Positions 44,989-53,939 of a DNA stretch of 64,000 nt are shown here, in pieces; the stretch's first letter is position 1, and each line of letters opens with the position of its first letter. Origin of the DNA: Candidatus Opimibacter skivensis (GTDB lineage Bacteria > Bacteroidota > Bacteroidia > Chitinophagales > Saprospiraceae); NCBI GenBank assembly GCA_016721905.1, contig JADKHH010000033.1:310001-374000 (forward strand), written 5' to 3'. The notes under the pieces are model-generated. The model ran no database searches and was not told the DNA's origin. It was given only the letters and a program-made list of their open reading frames with translations. A program made the translations under genes and the position numbers.

Positions 44989-45669
44989 ATGAGTGTAGGT
45001 TATTTGGTATTAATTGGCGCTCTTGCGCTTGTTGGATTCCTGGTACAAAACCGGTTGAAATCCAAGTTTCATAAATATGGCCAGGTTGGCCTTTCAAATG
45101 GTATGTCAGGTTACCAGGTGGCGACAGCGATGCTCAACCACTATGGCATCCATAATGTATCAGTCGTACAAGGAGAAGGATTCCTGTCTGATCACTACAA
45201 TCCTCAGACTAAAACTGTTGCATTGAGTCCTGAAGTGTATAATGGTCGTTCAGTGGCGGCAGCAGCAGTTGCTGCACACGAGTGCGGTCATGCCGTGCAG
45301 GATGATACTGCATATAGCATGCTGAGGCTGCGGAGTGCATTAGTGCCTGTGGTTAAAATTGCCGCTGTTGCGCAGCAATGGGGATTTATGGCTGCTATTT
45401 TCTTACTGGGTGTATTTCCTCAGTTGTTACTGATCCTGATCATCGCGATGGCGATCACCACCTTGTTCAGCCTCATTACACTGCCGGTGGAGTTTGACGC
45501 CAGCCGACGTGCCCTCGTATGGCTCGACAATACAGGCACTACGCATGGAACGGAGTATGATTATGCAAAGGACTCCCTGAAATGGGCTGCTATGACCTAC
45601 CTGGTTGCCGCACTTTCTTCAGTGGCTATGCTGGTTTACTTTATCCTTTCGTATTTTGGCCGCGAGTAA
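44989..45669 (+). CDS. Membrane-bound neutral zinc metallopeptidase (YugP/Zn_peptidase_2 type)
   Basis: The 226-aa integral membrane protein has an N-terminal helix (residues 4-20) and three C-terminal helices (about 125-165 and 205-222). The zinc motif is A-A-H-E-C-G-H-A-V-Q-D (about residues 94-104). The third ligand region is P-V-E-F-D-A-S-R-R-A. The family motif G-x-S-G-Y-Q-V-A near residue 40 and L-S-P-E-V-Y-N-G-R-S are typical of YugP. Start at MSVGYLVLIG; a TTG seven codons upstream is less likely. Its substrate is unknown. It precedes frr by 55 nt, possibly co-transcribed. Confidence 0.88.
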   Translation: MSVGYLVLIGALALVGFLVQNRLKSKFHKYGQVGLSNGMSGYQVATAMLNHYGIHNVSVVQGEGFLSDHYNPQTKTVALSPEVYNGRSVAAAAVAAHECGHAVQDDTAYSMLRLRSALVPVVKIAAVAQQWGFMAAIFLLGVFPQLLLILIIAMAITTLFSLITLPVEFDASRRALVWLDNTGTTHGTEYDYAKDSLKWAAMTYLVAALSSVAMLVYFILSYFGRE

Positions 45670-45724
45670 TTGACCTGCTGATATAGTTAGGAAAACTCAT
45701 CTTGATAACTTCAATACAGATCCC

Positions 45725-46288
45725 ATGCATGAAAAAATAGACAGTACGATCGCCCATGGCCAGGAGCAAATGGACCATGCGGTCGACCACCTGAAAAAGG
45801 AATTGACAAAAATCCGGACAGGAAAAGCCGCGACAGGTATGTTGGACGGACTTCTTGTGGAATACTATGGGGGTAATGTCCCATTAGCGCAGGTAGCTAA
45901 TGTGGGCATAGCGGATGCCCGGACGATCACCATACAGCCTTGGGAAAAAGGTATGCTCGCGAAAATCGAACATTCCATTTTCGCTGCCAATATGGGCGTC
46001 ACGCCAATGAATGACGGAGAGATCATTCGCATTTCGATACCACCATTGACTGAGGAGAGACGTCGTGACCTGGCCAAACAAGCCAAAGTGATGGGCGAAG
46101 ATGCTAAAGTCGCGCTGCGCCAGATCCGTCACAAAGTCATGGATTTCATCAAGAAAGAAATCAAGGACGGCTATCCTGAAGATATGGGAAAGAAGAAAGA
46201 AGCGGATGTAGATAAAATGGTCCATACCCATACAGATGCGGTTGATCATCTAATCGCCGCAAAAGAAAAGGATATCATGACGGTTTAA
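45725..46288 (+). CDS. frr: Ribosome recycling factor
   Basis: The 187-aa protein splits post-termination ribosomes with EF-G. It shows L-x-K-I-R-T-G-K-A (about 27-35), the domain II stretch Y-Y-G-G-N-V-P-L-A-Q-V-A-N-V and I-Q-P-W-E-K. The domain I helices carry P-P-L-T-E-E-R-R-R-D-L-A-K and R-Q-I-R-H-K. Length is canonical. The usual partner pyrH is not next to it; the upstream gene is the Zn-peptidase. Confidence 0.97.
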   Translation: MHEKIDSTIAHGQEQMDHAVDHLKKELTKIRTGKAATGMLDGLLVEYYGGNVPLAQVANVGIADARTITIQPWEKGMLAKIEHSIFAANMGVTPMNDGEIIRISIPPLTEERRRDLAKQAKVMGEDAKVALRQIRHKVMDFIKKEIKDGYPEDMGKKKEADVDKMVHTHTDAVDHLIAAKEKDIMTV

Positions 46289-46328
46289 GACAACCTTGGT
46301 TGCTTTACCAATTTTACGATTTTACAAA

Positions 46329-46360
46329 GGGGTTTGAATTCAATTTCAAACCCTTTTTTT
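46329..46360 (+). terminator. Rho-independent terminator of frr
   Basis: A stem GGGTTTGAA / TTCAAACCC with a 6-nt loop is followed by seven T, 41 nt after the frr stop codon. Confidence 0.9.
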
Positions 46361-46550
46361 ATGTTTCATGGAAAGTTCGGAATCCTGCGCCGGACCATTT
46401 CAACCTCGTAAAATACCTATTATGTGGATGAATCCGGCACACTCATCTATTGAGTTGATCCATGGGTTTACACTTTTCTATATTGGAATGTATTTCAAGA
46501 CACGCCAAACCGCCTGATTATATCCACCACTTCAAACGCTGTTTATTCCG

Positions 46551-47145
46551 ATGAAAAATCTAATCTATCTGCTCCTCCTTTCCATGACGATACCCTCCTG
46601 CAAAAAAGAAGAAGCCCGCCAGGTCAATCAATATACGATTGAACAATTCTACGCCAACACCCGCTTTGAAGGAGGCACCTTCTCTGCGGATGAGACCAGG
46701 TTACTGGTAGGCAGTGATGAAACCGGCATCTTTAACCTGTACGAAATCACTTTGGCGGATGGCGCAAAAAAACAGTTGACCACCTCGACTGTCGAATCCT
46801 TTTATACCATTGATTATGTACCCGGGATCCAATGCTCTGATCTACAGCGCTGATAAAGGAGGAAATGAAATAGATCATCTCTACCTGCTCGAAGAAAGAG
46901 GCAAGACTACAGACCTGACCCCGGGAGAAAACAATAAAGTTTCCTTCTTCAAATGGAGTGAAGACAAAAAATCCATGTTTTATATCTCCAATGTCCGTGA
47001 CCCCAAATACTTTGATGTCTATAAAATGAATATTGGAGAATGGATACCTACCCTTTTCTATGAAAATAAATATGGCCTCAATGTAGATGACATATCTGAT
47101 GACGAAAAAAACACTGGCCATATCCAAAACCATCACGACCAGTGA
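46551..47145 (+). pseudogene. S9 family peptidase, N-terminal propeller part, broken by frameshifts
   Basis: The frame from 46551 gives a signal/lipobox-like N-terminus (LLLLSMTIPSCKKEE) and propeller sequence (GGTFSADETRLLVGSDETGIFNLY). It shifts at the GGG of 46824-46826 to Y-P-G-S-N-A-L-I-Y-S-A-D-K-G-G-N-E. It shifts again at the A7 run 47105-47111 to T-L-A-I-S-K-T-I-T-T-S, and a third time at the GGG of 47231-47233 into the C-terminal frame. Each is explained by one extra base in a homopolymer. Removing all three gives one continuous gene (46551-48446) of about 630 aa. Three hits in 410 bp is dense; consensus error and real decay both remain possible. Confidence 0.78.
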
Positions 47146-47219
47146 AAATGAATTCTACCTGATCAACAGGGAGACCGGAGCGCAAACTGAACTCTCCCTA
47201 CCTGACCAGAAAGGTAGAT

Positions 47220-48446
47220 ATGACGTCTCAGGGATTTCGCAAAGACAGCAAATACGTCTTCTATCTCACAGATGGTGGAAAGGAATTTACCTACCTCGTT
47301 CAATATGATATGAATAGCGGAGAGCGTAAAGTACTTTATGAAACCAACTGGGATGTGATGTACACTTTCCTGAGTGAAAACGAAACCTACAGGATCATCG
47401 CCATCAATCAAGATGGTAAAAACACAATCATCATGCAGGATGCCGCTTCGGGCAAAACCATTGATTTTCCTGCCATACCTGATGGTGATATTCTTGGCGT
47501 AGAAATATCCGACAGTGAAAAACTAATGCGGCTTTCAGTAGGTACTTCAAAGGCACCGAACAACATTTATCTCTACAACCTGGAGACCAAAGAACTTAAA
47601 AAACTAACCGAAAGCCTCAACAAAGAAATCAATGCAGATGACCTCGTCGCTGCTGAGGTAGTGCGATACAAATCCTTTGATGGCCTTGATATTCCTGCCA
47701 TCTATTACAAACCACACCAGGCAACTCCAGAACAAAAAGTTCCTGCTTTAGTATGGGTGCATGGAGGTCCAGGCGGACAATCGAGGACCGGCTATTTTGC
47801 CTTAATCCAATATCTGGTCAATCATGGATATGCAGTCCTCGCGGTCAATAACAGAGGAAGCAGTGGCTATGGAAAGACCTTCTATAAAATGGATGACCGC
47901 AATCACGGAGACAAAGACCTTAAGGATTGCATTGCCGGTAAAAACTGGCTGGCAACACAGGGTTATATTGATGGTGAGCGGATCGGCATCATCGGTGGTA
48001 GCTATGGTGGCTATATGACCATGGCCGCGATGACCTTCACACCAGATGAATTCAATGTAGGTGTAAATATATTCGGCGTCACCAACTGGCTCCGCACGTT
48101 AAAATCCATTCCTCCATACTGGGAATCATTCAGAAATGCACTCTACACAGAAATGGGCGATCCAAACACGGAAGACTCCGTCCGGTTGTACAACATTTCT
48201 CCTCTGTTCCATGCACATCAAATCAAAAATCCGGTCATGGTACTACAAGGCGCCAATGACCCGAGAGTATTGCAAATCGAATCAGATGAAATTGTAGAGG
48301 CCATCAAGAAAAACAACATTCCGGTGGAATACGTAGTCTTCCCGGATGAAGGACATGGATTCGTCAAAAAAGAAAATGAAATCAAAGGCTATGGCGATAT
48401 CCTGAAATTTCTGGATACACATCTGAAAGAAACAGTTAAGAACTAA
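47220..48446 (+). CDS. S9 family prolyl-oligopeptidase-like peptidase, C-terminal catalytic part
   Basis: This 408-codon frame has the last propeller blades and a complete alpha/beta-hydrolase domain. Landmarks are the oxyanion segment W-V-H-G-G-P-G-G-Q, N-N-R-G-S-S-G-Y-G, the nucleophile elbow G-G-S-Y-G-G-Y, the acid region V-L-Q-G-A-N-D-P-R-V and the catalytic His in D-E-G-H-G-F. This is an acylaminoacyl/prolyl-oligopeptidase-like exopeptidase, in the intact gene probably lipid-anchored or periplasmic. In-frame similarity begins around Q-G-F-R-K-D-S-K-Y, so the M at 47220 is not a genuine start. It is followed by a GTAGAGA-type repeat block. Confidence 0.85.
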   Translation: MTSQGFRKDSKYVFYLTDGGKEFTYLVQYDMNSGERKVLYETNWDVMYTFLSENETYRIIAINQDGKNTIIMQDAASGKTIDFPAIPDGDILGVEISDSEKLMRLSVGTSKAPNNIYLYNLETKELKKLTESLNKEINADDLVAAEVVRYKSFDGLDIPAIYYKPHQATPEQKVPALVWVHGGPGGQSRTGYFALIQYLVNHGYAVLAVNNRGSSGYGKTFYKMDDRNHGDKDLKDCIAGKNWLATQGYIDGERIGIIGGSYGGYMTMAAMTFTPDEFNVGVNIFGVTNWLRTLKSIPPYWESFRNALYTEMGDPNTEDSVRLYNISPLFHAHQIKNPVMVLQGANDPRVLQIESDEIVEAIKKNNIPVEYVVFPDEGHGFVKKENEIKGYGDILKFLDTHLKETVKN

Positions 48447-48481
48447 GGCGGAGGCTAAGGCTAAAGGTCAATTTGCAAAAA

Positions 48482-48675
48482 GTAGAGATACGATTCATCG
48501 TGTCTCTACATGTAAAATTTATATTCGTTCAACGGCGTCTCTTCATTTGCAAATTGACATTCGATGAATCGCGTCTCTACATTAGAAATTTATTTTCGAT
48601 TAATCGGGAACCAATATTTGAATCACACATTGAACCTCTCACGTTCTCACGTTCTCACGTTCTCACGTTCTCACG
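48482..48675. repeat. Degenerate GTAGAGA hairpins and a CTCACGTT array
   Basis: 48482-48509 is an imperfect copy of the GTAGAGACGCGAT / ATCGCGTCTCTAC hairpin (GTAGAGATACGATTC...). A half element TCGATGAATCGCGTCTCTAC lies at 48561-48580. At 48642-48675 the word CTCACGTT is repeated four times and runs up to the GbsR gene's stop codon. No gene is supported in 48447-48676. Confidence 0.75.
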
Positions 48676-48676
48676 C

Positions 48677-49186
48677 CTAACGGAGTACATTGATCAACTT
48701 GCGCACCAGGGACTGACTGCCTGATCTTATTCCTATATCAAGGACCTTATCCACCTGCATCGCCACATCAAGTATTTGGGTTGTCATTTTGTTGATTTCG
48801 TCTACCTCCTTTGTTGAAGCTTTTTCAGGATCGGTGACGCGGATATGCTGAAGGGACTGGATCATTGGATCGAGTTCCCTGCGTTTGCGTTCGCGGGCGA
48901 TTTGTAACGCCATTTTCCATGCATCTTTTTCGGAAGTGTAATATTCCTTGCGGTCTCCGGGGACATATACCTTGTGTACCACCCCCCACTCCATTAAGCT
49001 GCGGAGATTCATGCTCACATTGCCACGTGAAATACCTAGCTCGGCAATGATCTGGTCAGAGGTCAGCGCCTCTGGTGAAATCATCAGCAGGGCATGTATC
49101 TGCCCCATGGTACGGTTGATTCCCCATTGCGAACTCAACTGGCCCCAGGTCTGGATCATCTGGTTTCGGGCTTCTGAATATTTCAT
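48677..49186 (-). CDS. GbsR/MarR-family transcriptional regulator
   Basis: The 169-aa protein starts M-K-Y-S-E-A-R-N-Q-M-I-Q-T-W-G and has a winged helix-turn-helix at about residues 35-95: L-T-S-D-Q-I-I-A-E-L-G-I-S-R-G-N-V-S-M-N-L-R-S-L, then W-G-V-V-H-K-V-Y-V-P-G-D-R-K-E-Y-Y. A C-terminal helical dimerisation part follows. The G-D-R-K-E-Y-Y wing matches GbsR-type regulators, which often control osmolyte or stress genes. No adjacent target is obvious: the left neighbour is the convergent S9 peptidase and the right gap is a repeat block. Confidence 0.88.
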   Translation of the reverse strand: MKYSEARNQMIQTWGQLSSQWGINRTMGQIHALLMISPEALTSDQIIAELGISRGNVSMNLRSLMEWGVVHKVYVPGDRKEYYTSEKDAWKMALQIARERKRRELDPMIQSLQHIRVTDPEKASTKEVDEINKMTTQILDVAMQVDKVLDIGIRSGSQSLVRKLINVLR

Positions 49187-49503
49187 GTGCTAAAGATAGG
49201 AGAATATAAAAAGGCGAAGGCTGAGGCGAAGGGGCTGAAGGGGCTAAAGAGGCGGAAAGGCAGAAGGGCGGAAAGGGCTTAAGAGGCTTAAGAGCTGTTT
49301 AAGCTAATTGGCCCATTTTCATTAGCGAGAATTAGCGCAAATTAGCGGCTACCCTTTAACTGCGCCTCTGCGTCTCTGCGCGAAAATAAATTTGAAGGAT
49401 TCAAAGCCACAGTATTATAAGGGGCTCAGAAGGCAGTTTGCCCGAAAAAACGCCAGTAAGCGGCACTTATCTTTTTACATTTACGCTGACTAAACAATCA
49501 CGG
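49187..49503. other. 317-bp intergenic region with purine-rich and TCTGCG repeats
   Basis: 49210-49295 is a purine-rich run of AAGGCGGAAAGGG-like words. 49319-49350 repeats ATTAGCG three times. 49361-49384 repeats CTGCG(C/T)CTCTGCG. No gene is supported. Near the right end, TACATTTA (49476-49483) is one mismatch from the -7 consensus and may serve the rhomboid gene. Confidence 0.6.
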
Positions 49504-50205
49504 ATGATTTTTCCAATCGAGGACGAGCAGGTACAAGGCGGACATAAGCCGTTCTTTAGCTATCTGCTGATTGGCATCAACATCCTGGTCTTTTTTATAC
49601 AGGTGACCATACCACCGGGGCTTCAGCAAGGTTTTGTGATGGAATATGGAGTCATCCCAATAGAAATCGTTCATGGCCAGGACTACTTCACCCTCCTGAC
49701 CAACATGTTTCTGCATGGAGGCTGGATGCACCTGATCGGCAACATGCTTTTCCTCTGGGTATTTGCTGACAATATTGAAGCGGTCATCGGGAAGATTCCC
49801 TTTATCCTTTTTTATCTCGGTGGTGGACTGGCCGCTTCTGCCGCACACATCCTCTTTAATCCTGAAAGTTCAATCCCGGCCATAGGCGCGAGTGGTGCTA
49901 TCTCTGCGGTCCTGGGTGCCTATCTGGTGATGTTTCCAGCCAGCAAAATCCGGGTGTTTGTCCTGTTTCTTTTTCGCTCTTTCTATATGCCTGCTCTCTT
50001 CTTCCTTGGCATCTGGGGTGTACAGCAATTTATCAATGGTTTTATTTCGATTGTTCCTTCCTCTGCATACACCACCAGTGTTGCGTGGTGGGCGCATATC
50101 GGGGGTTTTATTTTTGGGCTTGTCACAGGCTACATCATCCGGAGACGGTTCTTATCCCGCTCCAGATACGATACGTACATTGCTTCACGCGAAGACCTGA
50201 TCTGA
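49504..50205 (+). CDS. Rhomboid family intramembrane serine protease
   Basis: The 233-aa polytopic protein starts at MIFPIEDEQ; the frame extends to a TTG 22 codons earlier without similarity. Six membrane helices are apparent. The L1-loop region reads N-M-F-L-H-G-G-W-M-H-L-I-G-N-M-L-F-L-W. The catalytic serine is in G-A-S-G-A (Ser130) and the catalytic histidine in W-W-A-H-I-G-G-F (His198). It cleaves transmembrane segments within the inner membrane; the substrate is unknown. The GSCFA gene starts 4 nt after its stop, so they form a unit. Confidence 0.93.
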   Translation: MIFPIEDEQVQGGHKPFFSYLLIGINILVFFIQVTIPPGLQQGFVMEYGVIPIEIVHGQDYFTLLTNMFLHGGWMHLIGNMLFLWVFADNIEAVIGKIPFILFYLGGGLAASAAHILFNPESSIPAIGASGAISAVLGAYLVMFPASKIRVFVLFLFRSFYMPALFFLGIWGVQQFINGFISIVPSSAYTTSVAWWAHIGGFIFGLVTGYIIRRRFLSRSRYDTYIASREDLI

Positions 50206-50209
50206 CCAT

Positions 50210-51211
50210 ATGAAAACGGCTGATCAACTCATTACTAAGGTACCTGTTCCGGATTCCCATCCGAAGATCAGGTACGCCGACCCTATCATGATGGCCGGAT
50301 CTTGTTTTACCGAACATATCAGCAACAAACTTGATCGATACAAATATGATATCGTCAGTAATCCATTTGGCATACTCTACAATCCAATATCCCTGGCTGT
50401 TTCATTTGATCGCATAGCCCATCTTCAATTTTATGATGGTGATGAATTGGTTTTTCAAGATGGCCTCTATCACAGCATGGACCATCATGGTTCGTTTTCA
50501 GGAAAAGATAAAGATGCCGTCCTTGAAAAAATAAACAAGACGCTTCAGCATGCTCATGACCACTTGAAGAAAACCAATGTCGTATGTATCAGCCCAGGGA
50601 CTTCAAAGGTCTATCGGTATGACGTTACATCGGCGATAGCAGGAAACTGTCATAAGATCCCACAGGCTACATTTAGCTATGAACAAATTACATTGCATCA
50701 ATGTGAAGAAGCATTTGAAAAAATATATTCTTCCGTGCAGCTTCTTGCTCCTGCTGCCAGGGTCATCTGGACAGTCAGCCCTGTGAGACATCTCAAAGAC
50801 GGACTAGTAGAAAATCAACGTAGTAAAGCAACGCTGATACTGGCTATCAGTAATATCATCCAAAATCATCCGGGGTCCGATTATTTTCCAGCCTATGAGA
50901 TCATGATGGATGAGCTGCGAGATTACAGATATTATGCCCGCGACCTTGTGCATCCTTCGCCTGTAGCTGTGGATATCATCTGGGATGCCTTTTGCGAGGG
51001 CTATCTTGATACGCACGATCGTACATACCATACTCCTATTGAAAAAATCAAAAGGGCCATGGAACACCGATTCCTGCACATTGATCAGGAAGCGATTCGG
51101 ACATTCGCAAAGGCTCAACTAAATAACATTGACCAATTGGCTAAGCTATTGCCTGACCTCAACTGGCAAAAAGAAAGGCTCCACTTTTTTGAGTTTCTCG
51201 ACATAGATTGA
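50210..51211 (+). CDS. GSCFA domain protein
   Basis: The 333-aa protein carries the defining G-S-C-F-T-E motif at residues 30-35. Also present are N-P-F-G-I-L-Y-N-P and T-V-S-P-V-R-H-L-K-D-G, then Y-F-P-A-Y-E-I-M-M-D-E-L-R-D-Y-R-Y-Y-A-R-D-L-V-H-P. These are the conserved blocks of PF08885. GSCFA proteins have an SGNH-like hydrolase arrangement; no substrate has been established to my knowledge. No signal peptide is seen, so it is probably cytoplasmic. It is coupled to the rhomboid protease gene upstream. Confidence 0.92.
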   Translation: MKTADQLITKVPVPDSHPKIRYADPIMMAGSCFTEHISNKLDRYKYDIVSNPFGILYNPISLAVSFDRIAHLQFYDGDELVFQDGLYHSMDHHGSFSGKDKDAVLEKINKTLQHAHDHLKKTNVVCISPGTSKVYRYDVTSAIAGNCHKIPQATFSYEQITLHQCEEAFEKIYSSVQLLAPAARVIWTVSPVRHLKDGLVENQRSKATLILAISNIIQNHPGSDYFPAYEIMMDELRDYRYYARDLVHPSPVAVDIIWDAFCEGYLDTHDRTYHTPIEKIKRAMEHRFLHIDQEAIRTFAKAQLNNIDQLAKLLPDLNWQKERLHFFEFLDID

Positions 51212-51295
51212 TACCATTGGGTGGCTAGAGGATAATACATAACTTGAGATACCATTTGTTGCCTTGCTGACAGGCACTAATCAAAAATACATCTG

Positions 51296-52315
51296 ATGAA
51301 AATAAATGATGCATATGCCCCCGGCCTATATGTGGCCAATGAAGGCAGATACAATGACATGAAGTATCGTCGTTGCGGACGCAGCGGCATCCTGTTGCCT
51401 GCATTGTCAATGGGCTTGTGGCACAATCTGGGTCATACTGATGATTTGGAAAACGGACGCAACATCTTGCGCGCATGTTTTGATTACGGGATCACACATT
51501 TTGACCTTGCCAATAATTACGGTCCCCCTTTCGGTGCGGCTGAAGAAAATTTCGGCCGGATCTTCAGGCAGGACTTTAAACCTTACCGCGATGAACTGGT
51601 CATCTCGACCAAGGCAGGATGGGATATGTGGCCCGGCCCTTATGGCAATTTTGGATCGCGTAAATATCTGCTGGCAAGTCTTGATCAAAGCCTCAAGCGT
51701 ATGGGTCTGGAGTATGTAGACATCTTTTATTCGCATCGCCCTGATCCACATACACCACTCGAAGAGACGATGGGGGCATTGCATTCAGCCGTGCAACAAG
51801 GAAAAGCACTTTACGTAGGCATTTCTCAATACAAATCTGAAGCAACCACTAAGGCGGCAGAGATTCTCCGTCAAATGGGCACTCCCTTGTTGATTCATCA
51901 ACCTCGCTATAGCATGATGGATCGTTGGGTCGAAGAAGATGGCTTATTGCCTGTTCTTGAAAAAGAAGGAGTAGGTGCTATTGCTTTCTCACCCTTGGAG
52001 CAAGGAGTGCTTACCAACAAATATCTCGACGGTTTTCCGGAAGACAGTAGGGCTGTCAAAGACGGACGATATCTCAAGACAGCCCAGATCACTGAAGAGC
52101 GATTGAATAAAGTAAGGGCATTGAATGTCATTGCTCATCGACGTGGACAGAGCGTTGCCCAACTTGCGGTCTCCTGGCTCTTGATTGATCCGAGGATCAC
52201 ATCCGTGTTGATTGGTGCCAGCAAGGTGAGCCAGATAGACGATAATGTCGGTGCCTTGAAGAACCTCGATTTTTCTGAAGAAGAGAAAGCGGAGATCAGA
52301 AGGATTTTAAGTTAA
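51296..52315 (+). CDS. Aldo/keto reductase, YghZ (L-glyceraldehyde-3-phosphate reductase) type
   Basis: The 339-aa NADPH-dependent oxidoreductase shows an AKR14-like layout. It has a leader before M-K-Y-R-R-C-G-R-S-G, then the catalytic Asp and Tyr in H-F-D-L-A-N-N-Y-G, Lys in I-S-T-K-A-G-W and His in Y-S-H-R-P-D. G-P-Y-G-N-F-G-S-R-K-Y-L is characteristic of YghZ/Gpr. The cofactor region S-V-L-I-G-A-S-K-V-S-Q closes the barrel. In E. coli YghZ reduces L-glyceraldehyde 3-phosphate and methylglyoxal. Start at ATG 51296; a second ATG before M-K-Y-R is possible. It stands alone. Confidence 0.9.
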   Translation: MKINDAYAPGLYVANEGRYNDMKYRRCGRSGILLPALSMGLWHNLGHTDDLENGRNILRACFDYGITHFDLANNYGPPFGAAEENFGRIFRQDFKPYRDELVISTKAGWDMWPGPYGNFGSRKYLLASLDQSLKRMGLEYVDIFYSHRPDPHTPLEETMGALHSAVQQGKALYVGISQYKSEATTKAAEILRQMGTPLLIHQPRYSMMDRWVEEDGLLPVLEKEGVGAIAFSPLEQGVLTNKYLDGFPEDSRAVKDGRYLKTAQITEERLNKVRALNVIAHRRGQSVAQLAVSWLLIDPRITSVLIGASKVSQIDDNVGALKNLDFSEEEKAEIRRILS

Positions 52316-52393
52316 CCCTGTTTCGCAAAAACCTTTTACCCCATCGTCCTGCCGGACTCTCCCCTGAAGGGGTCAAAGGAATATGGACAAGTT

Positions 52394-53092
52394 TTAATCT
52401 TGTTTCGCAAAAACCTTTTTCAACAGGTCTGTGGTCCGGCTGTTGATGTCGGTACGGATCTGTAATTCCTTTTTAGCCACCATGCCAAAAAGACCGTCTA
52501 GTGCTGCCTCCGTGACGTACTGATCCAGGCTTGGATTGACTTTCTCCACCAAAGGGATTTTATTGTAAGCATTGACCGCATCAGCCCAGTATTGGATTGC
52601 ATTAAACTTATTGAGGGATGTGACGACTACCGGGTTAAACTCATTGTATAATGGCACATGCGTTTTCTGATCGAGGTATTGGGTGGCTGCATTCTGTGGG
52701 CCCATCAGTATGTTGAGCGCATCATCAAAAGTCATTTCCCTGATCGCATTCACGAAGATTGGTTTTGCGGATGCAGCGGCATCTTCTGCTGCCCGGTTGA
52801 GTTTTTCAAGGATAATATTTTCTACGTCATTGAATCCGGGAATAAATTTCAACCTGTCTGTTACTTTCCTGGCTTCTGCCGGAAGTAATATCTTATACTC
52901 GCTTTTGAAATACCCATCTTTCTGCGCCAGCAGGGCTGCGCCTTCGCTGATACCAAATTCCAAAGCCTGTTTCAAACCCTGTCCAATCTCAGCAGATGTA
53001 GGTTCCAATCCGGAGGAAAGTTGTTGAAGCGTATCGCAGGATGGAAAACTAATGGCTGCAAATAATGCAATGATGATGATGCGTGTGTTCAT
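52394..53092 (-). CDS. DUF4197 family lipoprotein
   Basis: The 232-aa product has a lipoprotein signal peptide (MNTRIIIIALFAAISFPSC, lipidated Cys19). The DUF4197 body follows: I-G-Q-G-L-K-Q-A-L-E-F-G, I-L-L-P, L-N-R-A-A-E-D-A-A, A-L-N-I-L-M-G and the conserved A-A-T-Q-Y-L. The ending is V-T-E-A-A-L-D-G-L-F and L-L-K-K-V-F. The family is exported and its function is unknown. It is alone, convergent with the aldo/keto reductase and followed on its right by the GCTTATAG repeat block. Confidence 0.9.
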   Translation of the reverse strand: MNTRIIIIALFAAISFPSCDTLQQLSSGLEPTSAEIGQGLKQALEFGISEGAALLAQKDGYFKSEYKILLPAEARKVTDRLKFIPGFNDVENIILEKLNRAAEDAAASAKPIFVNAIREMTFDDALNILMGPQNAATQYLDQKTHVPLYNEFNPVVVTSLNKFNAIQYWADAVNAYNKIPLVEKVNPSLDQYVTEAALDGLFGMVAKKELQIRTDINSRTTDLLKKVFAKQD

Positions 53093-53129
53093 GCGTTCTC
53101 TATGTTAATTTAAAATGAAATAATTGTTG

Positions 53130-53340
53130 CCTTGGTCGCTTATAGGCTTATAGGCTTATAGGCTTATGAGCTTATACGTTTATGGGTTTATAAGTTTATA
53201 AGCCATGATGGGTTAACTTTAGACTAACAGCTTAGTAGCATAGTAGTTTAGAAGTTTATCAGCAAACCGATTATTACTGAATACTGCTTACTAAATACTG
53301 AATACTGATTACCGCTGAATACTGTTAACTCTATAAAGAA
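53130..53340. repeat. GCTTATAG and ACTGAATACTG repeat block
   Basis: Between DUF4197 and folB the word GGCTTATA is repeated about four times at 53141-53170, followed by degenerate TTTATAAG copies to 53205. From 53270 to 53330 the word ACTGAATACTG recurs three to four times. No gene is supported. Confidence 0.75.
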
Positions 53341-53343
53341 GAC

Positions 53344-53694
53344 TTATAGTATATAGGTCACTTGCGCGCTATGTACAGGGCCACCGAGTTCAGGCGTGAT
53401 CTTATGGACGACCACCTTGATATTGTGGATATTTGGAAACTGCTTACGGATCTCATGGGCTATGCGAAAAGCTACTGTTTCGATGAGCCGGACCGGTAGC
53501 TCCATGATATCAGCGCATATCTGATAGACGATCTCATAATTGACTGTTTGATGCAAGTCATCTCCCATGGCAGCACCATCAATATCAGCTTCCATGCTCA
53601 CATCTACGAGATAGTTGCCACCCCGGATCTGCTCGTGGGCATAGTAACCGTGATGCGCAAAAAAGGACATGCCTTCGAGTTTGATTTCAGCCAT
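53344..53694 (-). CDS. folB: Dihydroneopterin aldolase
   Basis: The 116-aa enzyme of folate biosynthesis converts dihydroneopterin to 6-hydroxymethyl-dihydropterin and glycolaldehyde. Signatures are F-F-A-H-H-G-Y-Y-A-H-E (about 11-21, with the catalytic Glu region), V-N-Y-E-I-V-Y and R-L-I-E-T-V-A-F-R-I-A. The catalytic Lys is in V-V-V-H-K, followed by P. Length is canonical. It sits between two repeat blocks; no other folate gene is nearby. Confidence 0.93.
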   Translation of the reverse strand: MAEIKLEGMSFFAHHGYYAHEQIRGGNYLVDVSMEADIDGAAMGDDLHQTVNYEIVYQICADIMELPVRLIETVAFRIAHEIRKQFPNIHNIKVVVHKITPELGGPVHSAQVTYIL

Positions 53695-53930
53695 TTTGCA
53701 GGAAATAGGAGATAGGAGTTAGGAGATAGGGAGCAGGAGATAGGTAAAGAGGGTGATGTATGATTGGGCGCATGCTTATTTACAACTTCAATAAGTTGCA
53801 AATAAAAGAAAGAAAAAGCAATGGAGGTCATAAAGCATATTTCTCGTTCTCAACTGTCTCCTGACTCCTAGTTCCTATCTCCTGGTTCCTATCTCCTGAA
53901 TCTCGCTTATCTTTACCCTTCCAAATCAAA
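53695..53930. repeat. AGGAGATAG / CTCCTA-type repeats flanking the folB promoter region
   Basis: Words of the type GGAGATAGGAG recur at 53700-53745. The complement (CTCCTGACTCC, CTATCTCCTG) recurs at 53862-53898. The gap therefore carries two facing, complementary low-complexity arms about 120 bp apart, like the GTGAG/CTCAC block at 4.9 kb. Confidence 0.7.
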
Positions 53931-53939
53931 AACAGACCT

